64,000 nt of DNA from Mytilus galloprovincialis (GCF_965363235.1 NC_134843.1:5270001-5334000), one strand, 5' to 3'. Shown: positions 12,201 through 22,717, counted from the stretch's first letter. Numbers and translations: made by a program. Notes: generated by a model not told the origin, from the sequence alone.

Positions 12201-14284
12201 GATATATGGACATTTTTTTTTACATAAATAAGGCCGTGAGTTTTCTGGTTTGAATTGTTTTACATTGTCTTATCGGGGCCTTTTATAGCTCACTATGCGG
12301 TATGGGCTTTGCTCATTGTTGAAGGCCGTACGGTGACCTATAGTTGTTAATGTCTGTGTCATTTTGGTCTTTTGTGGTTAGTTGTCTCATTGGCAATCAT
12401 ACCACATCGTCTTTTTTATACGGTATATATATATAGTATAGTTAGGTATTATAGGTCCCCTTTATGGCCCTTGAATTTAAAAGTAAAATCACAACAATAC
12501 TGACCTCCACAGAAAATTAAAAACCATAAAGTCCCTAATGAAATGGCAAAAACAGAAGCTCAAACACATCAAACGAATGGATAACAACTTTCATATTCCT
12601 GACTAGGTACAGGCATTTTCTGATGTAGAAAATTGTGGATTGAACCTGGTTTTATAGCTAGCTAAACCTTTCACTTGTATGACAGTCACCTCTCAAATTC
12701 CATTATATAGACAACAGTATGTGAACAAAACAAAAATGCACAATAGGTAAAAATGTCACAATCAGGGGTAAAGCAGTCAACATTGTGTTATAATCTTATT
12801 CACTATAAAAACAAACAAATATAGAAGAAGCACAAAAATTATCACGAAGATCTACAAGTTGACAATATGATTTACTAGTATGTTCAAATCTGATAAATCC
12901 ATTTAGTATATAATCAACTTATAGAATGGCATGAACTCCGATAGGAACGACACCGAATATGTTTACTGGGTAAATAGTTAAGTTAAGGAGCTACCATTTG
13001 ATTTTTATGGGGGGGGGGGGGGTAAACTAATTAAAAAAGGCAGGACCAAATAGAGTAAAAATTAAGAAAGCAGGACAGAGATTTAAAAAAAAAATGCAGG
13101 ACAACATTTTTCATCATAATTTAAACAATATAACAGAATTCGATGTTTTTCTTTTAAAATACTTTTCAAAAATATGAGTCAAGTACAACTGCGAAACTAG
13201 TCATGTCACAGGAATTAGGTTCTAGTTTTCATCAATGCTAGTCTCACCAGACTCTAAACATGAGGCACCATCTGATAGGCCTTTAAACTCATTGGATTTG
13301 CATTCTGGTTTTTTTTTAAGTTGAAAAAAGTTTATTCAAATGTTCAAATGCAATCAATAATTAAGAAGAAGATAAGCCATCATGTAAGGTCTGATTGTCA
13401 ATGAGACAACTCTCTGCAAGAGACCAAATGACACAGAAATTAACAACTATAGGTCACCATATTGCAAGTATTGTTTTTTTTTTCTACTTGTGATCAAATA
13501 TGATTTTGTGAATTTTATGGTAAATAAAAAAAAATATTTTTGTGAAAAAAGTACGGTATGGTATTTTTTATAAGGAACAAAATAACCTAGCAAAATGAGG
13601 AACTGATTTGTCTTGGTCCCGAAATGTCTCCTGCCTTGTCAAACTGTCTAAAATCATGTCTACTAAATATGTCGCCTATGGTGCCAAACTGTCTATTAAA
13701 CTTGGAGCTGAATCTTTTGAGGTGACGAACTGTCCTGTAAAGTTACATTATCTACAAAGCGCATCATTGATTCGGATCAGTAAGACTGGTTTCCGAGAAT
13801 AGTATATCTTTTACCTGTTAAAAAGTACCTGACAAAGAACCAGTTAAAAATTATCGATTGCCAGTAAACATGTTGAAGGAATGAATAAACAGAATACAGA
13901 AACATGTCAACTTAATATTTGTTTTCTGTTTTTATTTGTTTATAATAAATTACTTTGTTCATCAAAGTTCGATTAAATTTATTTTCTGCAGAATAATTGT
14001 ACTTGTCCCGACGGACAAGCTTGATAGAGGTTTTACTTGTCCGACCTTTTTTCCTTCTGGTACCGGACAATCGGACAAGCGGTATTGTCGAGTCCTGATT
14101 ATTAACGTACAATATGAATGAATACAAGATTGTTGTTTCAGAAAGAATCAAACTACTCAGTAAACCTGCCAAGCCAGAAAATCACAGAAAAATGTCTGCT
14201 GAATTGACAAACATGTTGTGTGCTATGTGCCGCATTAAGAAGGACACGGAAAAGGAGAAATGCATCCCGAAATTCTGTTTATAG
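9210..14284 (+). CDS. Predicted small secreted four-cysteine peptide (two exons)
   Basis: Exon 1 (9210-9285) encodes a signal peptide: a Met-Arg start, then a hydrophobic core LASLLLVLCYS, followed by a consensus donor (CAG/GTAAGA) in phase 1. Exon 2 (14142-14284) follows a good acceptor (TTGTTGTTTCAG) and joins in the same phase, giving a 72-residue product. Its C-terminal part has the cysteine pattern C-x2-C-x10-C-x4-C, ends KFCL and is rich in Lys. An AATAAA at 14411-14416 could be the poly(A) signal. The 4.9-kb intron holds several repeats. A homologous exon at 22299 could be used alternatively or be the relic of a tandem copy. The product would be secreted; I cannot assign a family. It might be a peptide hormone, an antimicrobial or another mussel cysteine-rich peptide. 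The join is an inference from phase and splice sites. Confidence 0.6.
9619..9690 (+). repeat. Direct repeat, copy A (GAGACCAGCAGTTAATAAGG)
   Basis: The block GAGACCAGCAGTTAATAAGG, then ATATGTCCTACATATATGC and AATCATTAGATGTATATTTG recurs at 10040-10112. It lies in the intron of the peptide gene. Confidence 0.75.
9930..10033. mobile_element. 104-bp foldback MITE
   Basis: The two ~45-bp arms pair as an imperfect hairpin: GAGGTCAATACGATGTTATA on the left against TATAACCTCGTATCGACCTC on the right. A short loop (CGGACTTTGTCCTC) separates them. It has no coding capacity. It ends a few bases before the second direct repeat at 10040. Confidence 0.75.
10040..10112 (+). repeat. Direct repeat, copy B
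   Basis: It is a diverged copy of 9619-9690, about 420 bp downstream, with the hairpin element between the copies. Confidence 0.7.
10344..10400 (-). repeat. Short GCCAATGAGA-type repeat end
   Basis: GAAGATGTGGCGTGAGTGCC followed by AATGAGATCGTGAACTC matches the conserved terminal segment seen at 19354, 24312, 32846, 34856, 47940 and, in the opposite orientation, at 12380, 26620, 27755 and 63100. Confidence 0.55.
10872..12053. mobile_element. TTAA-bounded inverted-repeat element, ~1.18 kb
   Basis: The left end TTAAGGGCATACGATACAGT and the right end ACTGTATTGTATGCCCTTAA are inverted copies (19 of 20 bases). No long open frame lies inside, so it is non-autonomous. It contains a short hairpin at 11022-11059 and GCAACAACTCTCGCCACGA-like blocks (near 11225 and 11455). 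The TTAA at both ends could be a piggyBac-type target duplication, or just part of the TIR. Confidence 0.7.
12225..12420 (+). repeat. Mussel-type interspersed repeat, 3' part
   Basis: Ordered blocks TAAGGCCGTGAGTTTTCTGG, GGGGCCTTTTATAGCT, TATGCGGTATGG, CGGTGACCTATAGTTGTTAA and TCTCATTGGCAATCATACCAC recur at 23695-23830 and 27590-27795 (plus) and partly at 22015-22090 (minus). Non-coding. Confidence 0.7.
12540..12720 (-). repeat. Retroelement-tail fragment, inverted
   Basis: AAACGAATGGATAACAACTT and TCATATTCCTGACTAGGTAC are the reverse complement of the blocks at 5390-5560. Non-coding. Confidence 0.5.
12960..13120. repeat. G-tract interspersed repeat (CTACCATTTGATTTTTATGG + G13)
   Basis: A run of about 13 G follows CTACCATTTGATTTTTAT and is followed by GCAGGAC-rich sequence. 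A related but diverged piece may lie at 20680-20840. No gene is present. Confidence 0.45.
13370..13462 (-). repeat. GCCAATGAGACAAC-type repeat end
   Basis: The segment with GGTCTGATTGTCAATGAGAC, AGAGACCAAATGACACAGAA and ACTATAGGTCACCAT is another copy of the conserved terminal repeat. Bases 13463-14120 otherwise hold only short frames and intronic sequence of the peptide gene. Confidence 0.6.
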
Positions 14285-14799
14285 AATACATTGGCTTTTT
14301 AACGGCATTCAAAAGGGATTGAAAAAAACAACAGGACTGCAGTTACAAAATGTAACAGCTTAAAGTCTGCATTTGAGACTATTTTTGATATAACTTATTC
14401 ATGATGTTTTAATAAAAAAGTGGAGTTTTTGTTCATTAGCAAAATTGAAATAATATCAAAACCTAGCAATAACATTACATTAATTTCATATATTATATAA
14501 GTACAAATTATAGCTTCTGTTGTTTTATAATCGCCATTGAGACAACTCTTCCTGACTTGGGACAGGCACATACAGAATGTAGTGGGATACATGTTTACGG
14601 GCACCCAACCATTCCCCTAACCTTGGACAGTGGTGTAGCAGTATATCAGAAGGATAAACTATAAAAACGGGCGTTGTTTGTCAATTTTTAACGTGTTATA
14701 GTGTTCAGCAATTCACCAACATTCCAACTGACTCCATTTTAAAAAAACGACATCTGTAACAAACATTAACTTTTAGCTACCGCTTTACAAGCAGAACCA

Positions 14800-16680
14800 A
14801 AAACAATATAAGTCCCAACTATATATTGGCTTCCGAAGCTACACAAAACACCTTACAAATATAGATTTATTTCGTCTTCAAGCCATTGTTCCACTTCTAA
14901 ATTATCTATTCTGATAATAAATTGTTCAAATAAGGCCTTCGAAAATAGTGGAATTAATTTCTTTTGGAGTGTCAAAAACTCGTTGGAAGTACTTGATAAA
15001 TTGCATGCTTATATTGGTGATTTTAAATCTGTTCAAAGTTTTGATTTTTCTACCCTATATACCACATTGCCTCACATTCTTATTGAGAAAAAAAATCACA
15101 CACCTAATTAAATGGGCATTTAAAAAGTCAGAATGTGAATATATATGTTCAAACACTTTTAGGTCATTTTTTTAGTAGCAATAAACAAAAAAACTATGTC
15201 AATTGCTTTGATACTATATCTGCCCTTGAATTTTTATTAGATACCATTTTTGATCGCTTTGGAGATTCCGTATATCGTCAGGTTATCGGAATTCCAATGG
15301 GGAATGACTGTGCACCACTTATATATTGCGGACAAAAATCAGCAAAGACCCATCGAAACAACATCTGATACACAATGATTTAATAATACTTTTAGATATT
15401 TGGATGATATTTTGGCTCTCAATAATGACGACTTCAGTATGTATATTAAAGAAATGTATCCTGTTGAACTTACTTTAAATAAAGCTTATACTAACAATGA
15501 CCACTGCCCTTTCCTCGATCTTGATATCTATATCATTAACGGAAAGCTTAATACTAAAATTTATGATAAAAGAGATGATTTCTCATTTCCTATCGTTAAT
15601 TATCCATTTTTAGATGGTGACGTTCCCTTGTCACCATCTTACGGTGTTTATATATATCAACTTGTACGATTCGCTCGTGTATGTAACAATGTTTTAGATT
15701 TTAACTAGAGAAATTTATGTATTACTGAAAAATTATTACACCAAGGTTTTCGATATCATAAACTAGTCAAAACATTTACTAAATTTTATCATCGGTATAA
15801 GGACATCATTCGTAAATATAGCTCAACATGCAGACTTCTTATACGTTCAGGTATTTCCCATCCAATATTTTATGGAAATATTATTTTTAAAGCACAAAAA
15901 TGTCAGTATTCACCTCAGAAGCTAACAAAACCTTTAAATAGACTTATTAAGAAGGGATACAGTTACGATACTGTTGTCAGGTCATCAAAGATTGCATATT
16001 TTGCCGTTAATATTGATTCACTTATAGGGTCTTTGCATCGGAACTAAACACATTTATTTAAAAACCAGTTGTTGGCATGACACGGGTTATGTTCTTCTCA
16101 TATATTTTATGATGGTATGATACTTAATCCCTCACGGGGAGGCCATGATTGTGCCCCATTTAATTGAAGTCTGGAGCTCATGCATGTCAGTTAACTGCTA
16201 GTAGTCTGATGTTATTTATGTATTATTGTCATTTTGTTTATTTTCTTTGGTTACATCTTCTGACATCAGACTCGGACTTCTCTTGAACTGAATTTTACAT
16301 GCGTATTGTTATGCGTTTACTTTTCTGCATTGGCTAGAGGTATAGGGGGAGGGAAGAGATCTCACAAACATGTTTAACCCCACCGCATGTTTGCGCCTGT
16401 CCCAAGTTGGAAGCCTCTGGCCTTTGTAAGTCTTGTATTATTTTAACTTTTAGTTTCTTGTGTACAATTTGGACTTTAGTATGGCGTTCATTATCACTGA
16501 ATTAGTATATATTTGTTTAGGGACCAGCTGAAAGACGCCTCCGGGTGCGGGAATTTCTCGTTGCATTGAAGACCTGTTCGTGACCTTCTGCTGTTGTCTG
16601 CTATATGGTCGGATTGTTGTCTCTTTGGCACATTCCCCATTTCCATTTTCAATTTTATTCTTTTTATTAGTCTTAGAATA
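14800..16680 (+). mobile_element. Decayed Penelope-like retroelement, copy 1
   Basis: Reverse-transcriptase blocks appear in order but in shifting frames. Near 14815 is a WLPKLHKTPYK block, near 15035 FDFSTLYTTLPH, near 15280 GIPMGNDCAPL, near 15395 RYLDDILALNNDDF, near 15520 FLDLDIYI and near 15560 KIYDKRDDFSFPIVNYPF. It continues to about 16046 with QKCQYSPQKLTKPLNRLIKKG. Motif C is Leu-Asp-Asp. A ~630-bp non-coding tail follows, ending near 16680 with TTGTCTCTTTGGCACATTCC. Stops and frameshifts show it is dead. The class call rests on the KLHK and GIPMG signatures; no GIY-YIG endonuclease was seen. Confidence 0.75.
15400..15708 (+). pseudogene. Reverse-transcriptase fragment, Penelope-like
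   Basis: This 102-codon open piece holds the conserved Asp-Asp catalytic pair at its beginning (DDILALNNDDF), then the FLDLDIYI and YDKRDDFSFPIVNYPF blocks and an AYGVY-like SYGVYIYQLVRF block. It is the longest intact piece of the decayed ORF at 14800-16046, followed by an in-frame TAG and further homologous sequence. An adjacent piece at 15135-15368 carries GIPMGNDCAPL in another frame. Confidence 0.75.
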
Positions 16681-17042
16681 TTTTTAACCTTTACTCTTTA
16701 GTCCATATTTGTTAATATAATTTTAACTTGGTTCTGTAGTTATAACTCACACCATTGTGTTATTGTTTTATGATCAATTTTTGGCCTATGTCTATTTGCG
16801 CCCAAAATGAATTCTTTTGGGACAAAGCTAATTTTGCGCCCGTAACTTCAGATTTTGAGAACAGTGTGGTGACGAAATGCATATCATTTAAGAGGGCGCA
16901 CATATAACATATCATTTGCATTTTGTCTGCACGTTGTTCTTAAAATCTGTCTTTCCAGTGTCTGAGTATTGTTTTCAGTATATGGTATAATTTCTCATTC
17001 AAAATAACTGTACAATATTCATCTGTTAATCTATATTAATCT

Positions 17043-18531
17043 GTTACGAATAAAGACACTTTTCTTTGTTTCATCGATTTTCAAAAGGCGTTCGACTCCG
17101 TAGATCACAACCTACTTTTTCAAAAACTTTTGTCGATTGGAATTCATGGAAATATGTACAAAGCGATCAAGTCAACTTATGAAAAACTTCAAGCAGCGGT
17201 ACGTTTAAACGGATCTCTAACAGACTGGTTTTCAGTAGAAGCAGGCGTCCGTCAAGGTGACAATTTAGCATCGACACTGTTCGCAGTGTTTGTTGACGAT
17301 CTAGTGACGGAGATAAACCGCATAGGTAAAGGAATTAACATTGGAACAGATTCATTAAGCTGTCTTCTCTACGCCGACGACATTGTACTGATCTCAGATA
17401 CAGTAGATGGATTACAATCATTACTTCACTGTGTAACCGATTGGTCAAAGACATGGCGACTTAAAGTGAATACGGACAAAACTAAGATAATGCACGTACG
17501 GAAAGCTTCGAAACCTAAGAATGATTATGAGTTCCAGCTAAACAATATGACTCTCGAAACAGTCTCGAAATACAGATATCTTGGACTTGTAATTACTGAA
17601 AATTTGGATTATAAGGAAACAACAAACGAACTAGTTTCCAGTGGAAGCAGATCTTTAGGTTCACTTGTGTCAAAATACTATGCAATGGATGGAATGGACT
17701 TTGATACATATACGAAGATTTTTGACTCGACAATTTTACCTATACTAGAGTATGGATCCGGTGTGTGGGGACATAAGCGCTATGATTCATTAGAAAGACT
17801 ACAATATAGAGCTATACGTACTTTTCTCGGTGTAAGTCTAACAACGCCGATACCCGCAATCACTGGAGATATGGGATGGTATCCGGTTCATCATAGAATT
17901 CAGGTCAATATTGTGCGTCTTTATTGTAGACTAGTTAAATTACCTGACACTAGAATATGTCGTAAAGTTTTCGTCTGGGATCAAAATATATCTACCAGAT
18001 ATCGTGATACGTGGTTCAATCACGCAAAGAAACTGTTTGATTCATGCGGACTCAGCGATGTATTTTTCTAGAAACGCATTTAGAAAACGAACATAAACAA
18101 TCTTGGTTAGACAATATTCAGCAAATGCCTAAACTGAGAACGTACAAACTATTTAAAACAGAATTTGAAACAGAAACCTTTCTAAAACGTTGCTTAACTA
18201 GAAGTCAGCGATCTTCTATTTCACGTATGCGTTGTGGGACATTTCCTTTAGAAATCGAAAAGGACGAGTTAGAAACATTCCAGTAGAACGCAGAACTTGT
18301 AAAATGTGCGATACAAACTCCGTTGAGGACGAAATACACTTTTTGATCCACTGTCCAAAATATACAGAGAAAAGAAACCAACTGTTTGAAAATATTTGTG
18401 TAACATTCCGTAATATATCTGGTCTTTCTGACACTGATAAACTGTGTGAGCTTCTTTCTAACCACAAACTTAGCAAACTCGTGGCAAATTTTATAGCAGA
18501 CTGTTATCATATCAGAACTTTAACACTATGA
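17043..18531 (+). pseudogene. LINE reverse transcriptase, 5'-truncated and frameshifted
   Basis: Coding similarity starts abruptly at 17043 after an in-frame TAA. Visible motifs are FIDFQKAFDSVDHN (17070, motif A), GVRQGDNLASTLFAVFVDDL (near 17245, motif B) and LLYADDIVLIS (near 17370, motif C with intact Tyr-Ala-Asp-Asp). The frame then shifts near 18050 and again near 18245. The third piece ends with the zinc-knuckle-like CKMCDTNSVEDEIHFLIHC (18302-18358), typical of the C-terminus of such LINE ORF2 proteins. The endonuclease is missing. Two frameshifts and a 5' truncation make this copy inactive. It runs into the (TTC)n at 18756. Confidence 0.85.
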
Positions 18532-18755
18532 TCATTTGATTTGAAATTATTTATCTTATCTGTTTTGCAATTCGCTTATATATATAACATGACACTTAAT
18601 TTTATGAACAATGATAAAGTCTCTTTAATTAATTATATGTATGTTAAATAACGATTCAAACAGTGCATCATAAGCCTATTTGGCCGGCTGAAGTTTTATA
18701 TTATGTATTTAATGTAACGATATACTTTATATTCAGGTTGCACTATAATAAACAA

Positions 18756-19143
18756 TTCTTCTTCTTCTTCTTCTTCTTCTTCTTCTTCTTCTTCTTCTTC
18801 TTCTTCTTCTTCTTCTTCTTCTTCTTCTTCTTCTTCTTCTTCTTCTTCTTCTTCTTCTTCTTCTTCTTCTTCTTCTTCTTCTTCTTCTTCTTCTTCTTCT
18901 TCTTCTTCTTCTTCTTCTTCTTCTTCTTCTTCTTCTTCTTCTTCTTCTTCTTCTTCTTCTTCTTCTTCTTCTTCTTCTTCTTCTTCTTCTTCTTCTTCTT
19001 CTTCTTCTTCTTCTTCTTCTTCTTCTTCTTCTTCTTCTTCTTCTTCTTCTTCTTCTTCTTCTTCTTCTTCTTCTTCTTCTTCTTCTTCTTCTTCTTCTTC
19101 TTCTTCTTCTTCTTCTTCTTCTTCTTCTTCTTCTTCTTCTTCT
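18756..19143. repeat. Pure (TTC)n microsatellite, ~129 units
   Basis: An uninterrupted TTC/GAA tract of 388 bases follows the 3' untranslated region of the LINE (…ATAATAAACAA). Poly-Phe and poly-Glu frames across it are artefacts. Many LINE clades end in short microsatellites, so the tail may have seeded this expansion. Confidence 0.95.
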
Positions 19144-19186
19144 ATAATATTATAATACAACTCTATTATAATACAACAGGACTTCA

Positions 19187-19206
19187 AAAGGGTGGGGGGG
19201 GGGGGG
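19187..19206. repeat. G-rich homopolymer tract
   Basis: GGTGGGGGGGGGGGGG. Similar G or C runs occur at 13010, 19502, 20139, 36798, 46247, 48103 and 57095. Confidence 0.8.
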
Positions 19207-19353
19207 TCTTCAATGCACAATAAATACACCTTTTTTATTTCCGTGTCAGTACATATATACAAATAAATTTTAGTAATATCTTTAAATGCAATCAATGCCC
19301 AGCAAAACAGTACACTTATGGTACACTTTTACTACACATGCATAGATATACTG

Positions 19354-19420
19354 AGAAGATGTGGCATGAGTGCCAATGAGACAACCCTCTCATCCAGGTC
19401 ACAATTTGTAAAAGTAACCC
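19354..19420 (-). repeat. GCCAATGAGACAAC-type repeat end
   Basis: GAAGATGTGGCATGAGTGCC followed by AATGAGACAACCCTCTCATC is a further copy of the common terminal segment. Confidence 0.65.
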
Positions 19421-19444
19421 ATTATAAGTCATATTTACATATAT

Positions 19445-19680
19445 ACATCTATAAAATAGTTATCCCACTCGGACTTGGTGTGTCAGTGCATTACTAAAAT
19501 CACCCCCCCCCCCTCACTCCCCGACCGCATCTTCTAGACTAAATGAAAGAAAAAAACATGTTCGCTTCACAACATCTAGTTCAAAATACAATACAATAAA
19601 TATGATATACTTTATACATTAGTACATAGTATATACCCTTTATGAGCCCCCATTACGCTGTTTAAATATTTTAAATTTAC
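19445..19680. repeat. Interspersed element related to 41482-41700
   Basis: ATAGTTATCCCACTCGGACT and TTGGTGTGTCAGTG match the right arm of the hairpin at 41482-41582. The following ATATGATATACTTTATACAT region with a TATACCCTTTATGAGCCCCC block is also shared. The left arm is missing here. Confidence 0.55.
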
Positions 19681-19689
19681 AGTAAATTT

Positions 19690-19750
19690 GTATCCAGTCG
19701 TCGTGGTGTAGGAGTTTGAATCGTGGCTTCTTGAGTTCGATTCTGGCAAA
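19690..19750 (+). repeat. tRNA-like SINE fragment
   Basis: GTCGTGGTGTAGGAGTTTGA (A-box-like) and TTGAGTTCGATTCTGGC (B-box-like) are spaced as in a tRNA-derived promoter, but there is no cloverleaf that would make a tRNA. Confidence 0.4.
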
Positions 19751-20107
19751 CACTGGAAATTTAGTGGATTTTTTTCTACATACATTTTATAAGTTAAGTC
19801 TTTTTTCCTGTGACTTCTGTCCTATATCAAAATATATAAATGTTGCGCAATTTGATTTCCATGGATTGGCGCAATTGATACATTTAAAAATCTATGTAAT
19901 TGGCGTAAATTGATTCCGACGTCTATTTGCGCCAAAAATCAATCCATTGGCGCCACAAACATATGTTTTGTCTTTTTGTCTTTCATCTTAGCTTACATGC
20001 TATTTTGTTTTTTCTTTGTTGTCATATGTGTTTGTTTTATAATGATTAAGATTATAATTCAATGTTGACTGCTGTACCCCAATTTTTGACACTTTTATCT
20101 GTTATAT

Positions 20108-20170
20108 CTCAGGGGCGGATCCAGGATTTTGGAAACGGGGGGGGGGGGGGGGGAGTTTGGGACCTTTTAG
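20108..20170 (+). repeat. GGGGCGGATCCAGGA-type transposon end
   Basis: CAGGGGCGGATCCAGGATTTT followed by a G17 run is the typical terminus of a hAT-like non-autonomous element that I recall from marine invertebrates. A partner right end was not found nearby. Confidence 0.4.
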
Positions 20171-21714
20171 GGGATAAAAACATAAAATAAGTGTAATATG
20201 CACTTTTCAAACGGTTCCTGGCGTGGGGCATGTATATATTTTTCTGATGCTGTAAAGTGTATGGGTTGGACATTGTCAATGCTGTATTCTCTCTATTAAT
20301 TGTCTATCATAGTCTGGTTAAAATGATAGTATGGATCCAAAGCTATGTACTGTTTTATTTCATGTGGGACTTGATAGTAAAAAATAGACATGGAAAATTC
20401 TCGCCGTTTTGTTGTAAGTTGAGTTATCATAACCGTACAGATTTCTTGTTGTAAACAATATAAACGCCGGGGTATTTAATGAAATTTCCAATACGACCGA
20501 CACTATATAGTTAAAAAAGACAAACAAGCAATTTTTATCCAAATGTTTAGTTGATATGTTTCACCCAACAAAATTAAGGGACGGGAGTGTTCCAAATCAA
20601 CGAAAGGCTATGAATGAGTCTGAAATGACGACGAATTTATGAGTGACGGTCGACAAATGAAGACATAAAGGCCACACCCAGCAGGCAGGTTTCAGTCTGG
20701 TCTTGAAAAAAAGGAGGATTTGTTTTGGATCGGTTATTTATTTTTGTAAACTAAGAGGACAGATTATCTCTTTTCTGCACTATTGAAGCAAGATTTTTCA
20801 TTTTCATTAAAGCAGGGGACTGATAATTTATTTTTCACAACTTTAAAACATACAATTTTTAAATTATTTATTTATTATAAATAATACATGTATAGTCAAG
20901 TCATTATCAGTGTACCATTTAATCTGCATTAAGCATCATCCTCTGCAGAATTGAATATTTTTAAGTTTCCAACTGCATATATATATATACATGTATTGCA
21001 TACATAAACAGTATTAAAGTTTGGTTGTAAATAGCCTCTTTAAAATGTATTGGCAATCATGTTTCGCCGAGCGGAGCGGAGCAACATTTTTTTGGAGAGT
21101 TTTGGAACTGCTAAAGGCCCAAGAAGCTATGGATTAAATGATGCAAAATCATGCTTTCTGTGTGTTCCCCAGACCCTTTCTTAATCTGAAAATGCAATTT
21201 CTGTTTTATTAAGATTTTGACAATATTTTGGTCTCAAAGCAAAATGTATAGATTCAGTGTAAGACTTAAGTTTCTAGGGACAACATCAGAAGACCAATAT
21301 GCATGATAAAGGAAAAATGTTATTCACATATACATTTTTACATGTAGTTAAGTCTGTGGCTGCTAGTTTGTTTTTTTACTCATGATTAAGTTAATAAAAA
21401 AATCACTAAATTACAAAATGAATGCAACACTAACAGAATACAGAAGGGTAATCAATGAATAAAAGACAAATAAATAAAGAAACATTGATCCCGACAAATC
21501 AGGGCTACATCTGAGGGAGGACAGAACTTGCTTCTAGCAAAGCCCTCGCCATGACCTCAATTTGATATGGAGACAAGCGTTTGGTTTTGAAATTTCCTAC
21601 ATGAGGCATTTGCCTCAATGTAGTTACAACCCTGTAATAAAAGTGTGGTAAATATTCCTGAAACAATATACCTCAAATTAAATGAAACCAATTTTCAGAC
21701 ATTTCAAGTATATC
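20171..21714. other. Non-coding, repeat fragments only
   Basis: Short open frames (20257-20454, 20360-20542) have no support. CGCCGAGCGGAGCGGAGCAA at 21066 is a locally GC-rich palindromic-like box. The rest is AT-rich and unassigned. Confidence 0.4.
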
Positions 21715-21860
21715 TAAATATTACGTCAGACGCGCGTTTTGTCTTCAAAAGATTCACCAGTGACGCTCGAATCATAAAATGTTGAAAAGGCCAAATAAAG
21801 TACGAAGTTGAAGAGCATTGAGGACCAAACATTCCTTAAAGTTTAGTCAAATACAGCTAA
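21715..21860 (-). repeat. Interspersed repeat with the GACGCGCGTTTTGTCTTC box, inverted
   Basis: CGTCAGACGCGCGTTTTGTC, AAAAGATTCACCAGTGACGC and AAATAAAGTACGAAGTTGAA are the reverse complement of the blocks at 6060-6200. Confidence 0.65.
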
Positions 21861-21929
21861 GGTGACACCTATAGTACGAGAATTTATAATAACAGATTTA
21901 GTTGTTGTAATACAGAAAAACATAATAGT

Positions 21930-22095
21930 AAAAACAAAATAATTTATCCGTGAATCAAAAACAAACTACGGTGGCAGAATGCGGCCATGAAAGAAAAACC
22001 CACACTGCATGTATGGTCGGCTATAAAATGCCCCGATATGAAAAATATGAAACAATTTAATTGAGAAAACTAACGGTCTAACATCCCGAACAACA
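21930..22095 (-). repeat. Inverted piece of the 12225-type repeat
   Basis: GGTCGGCTATAAAATGCCCC and GAGAAAACTAACGGTCTAAC are the reverse complement of the GGGGCCTTTTATAGCT and GGCCGTTAGTTTTCTC blocks of the family at 23695 and 12225. Confidence 0.5.
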
Positions 22096-22298
22096 AAATA
22101 GTTAAAAAGTGACACTAATGTCAGTTTATAGATACAAATGTCCTAGAAACATAATTAAGCTTCACCCCTTCCCCTGAAAGCACCAACAGGACCCCACCCA
22201 AACAAATCTCTATAGTTGAAATATTTTATATGAAATTAAGACCATATGTCAATCGAATGTACACATTCAAAATTAATACACACACGTTTTTGTTGTAG

Positions 22299-22717
22299 AA
22301 ATAAGCAAACAGTTGAATTATGTCAAACTCCAGAAAGATGTTACGAATTGGAAAAAGATTATTGGTTCAGAATTAGTCATTCCAATTTTATTAGACATGG
22401 CATGTCAAGCATGTAGCAAAATTTCTGACACAAATAAACGAAAACAGTGCACGAAGAAATTTTGTTAGTCGACCGGAAACCAGAAAGCACCAATGTCGGC
22501 TGCTGCATCAGCTAACAAAGCTTCAAAACGAGCTGTTCGGAGACAAAAAAGATATTCTAATAATCCAAATCTTGGTATTTTAGAAGAAATAACAAACATG
22601 ATGTGTTCGTTGTGTAGCAACATGTCGGATCCAGTAAAAAAGAAGAAATGCATCACGAAATTTTGTTACAGAACAAAAATGACTGAAAAAAACATCAGGA
22701 CTAGGGTTGACACCTAA
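22299..22717 (+). CDS. Duplicated cysteine-module exon (two modules split by an in-frame TAG)
   Basis: After the acceptor TTTTTGTTGTAG the exon opens in the same phase as 14142, so it could splice to the signal-peptide exon at 9210-9285. The first module ends with C-x2-C-x11-C-x4-C and the stop TAG at 22466-22468, giving 81 residues with exon 1. The reading frame then continues without interruption to TAA at 22715 and contains a second module, preceded by basic sites KR, RR and RQKR, with the same C-x2-C-x11-C-x4-C pattern and KFC end. In module two the codon after KFC is TAC where module one has TAG. Either the TAG is a real terminator and the second module is relic, or a precursor with two peptides was broken by one substitution. 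No separate signal-peptide exon was found between 14290 and 22298. Confidence 0.5.

Noticed and set aside
15135-15368. Separate host gene with GIPMGNDCAPL
   Set aside because: It is one frame piece of the decayed Penelope-like reverse transcriptase running from 14800 to 16046.
18663-19295. Long poly-Phe and poly-Glu open frames
   Set aside because: They are translations of the (TTC)n tract; no real gene sequence lies on either side.
22493-22717. Insulin/relaxin A-chain-like peptide (GILEEITNMMC)
   Set aside because: The start resembles an A chain, but the cysteine spacing C-x2-C-x11-C-x4-C does not match CC-x3-C-x8-C.
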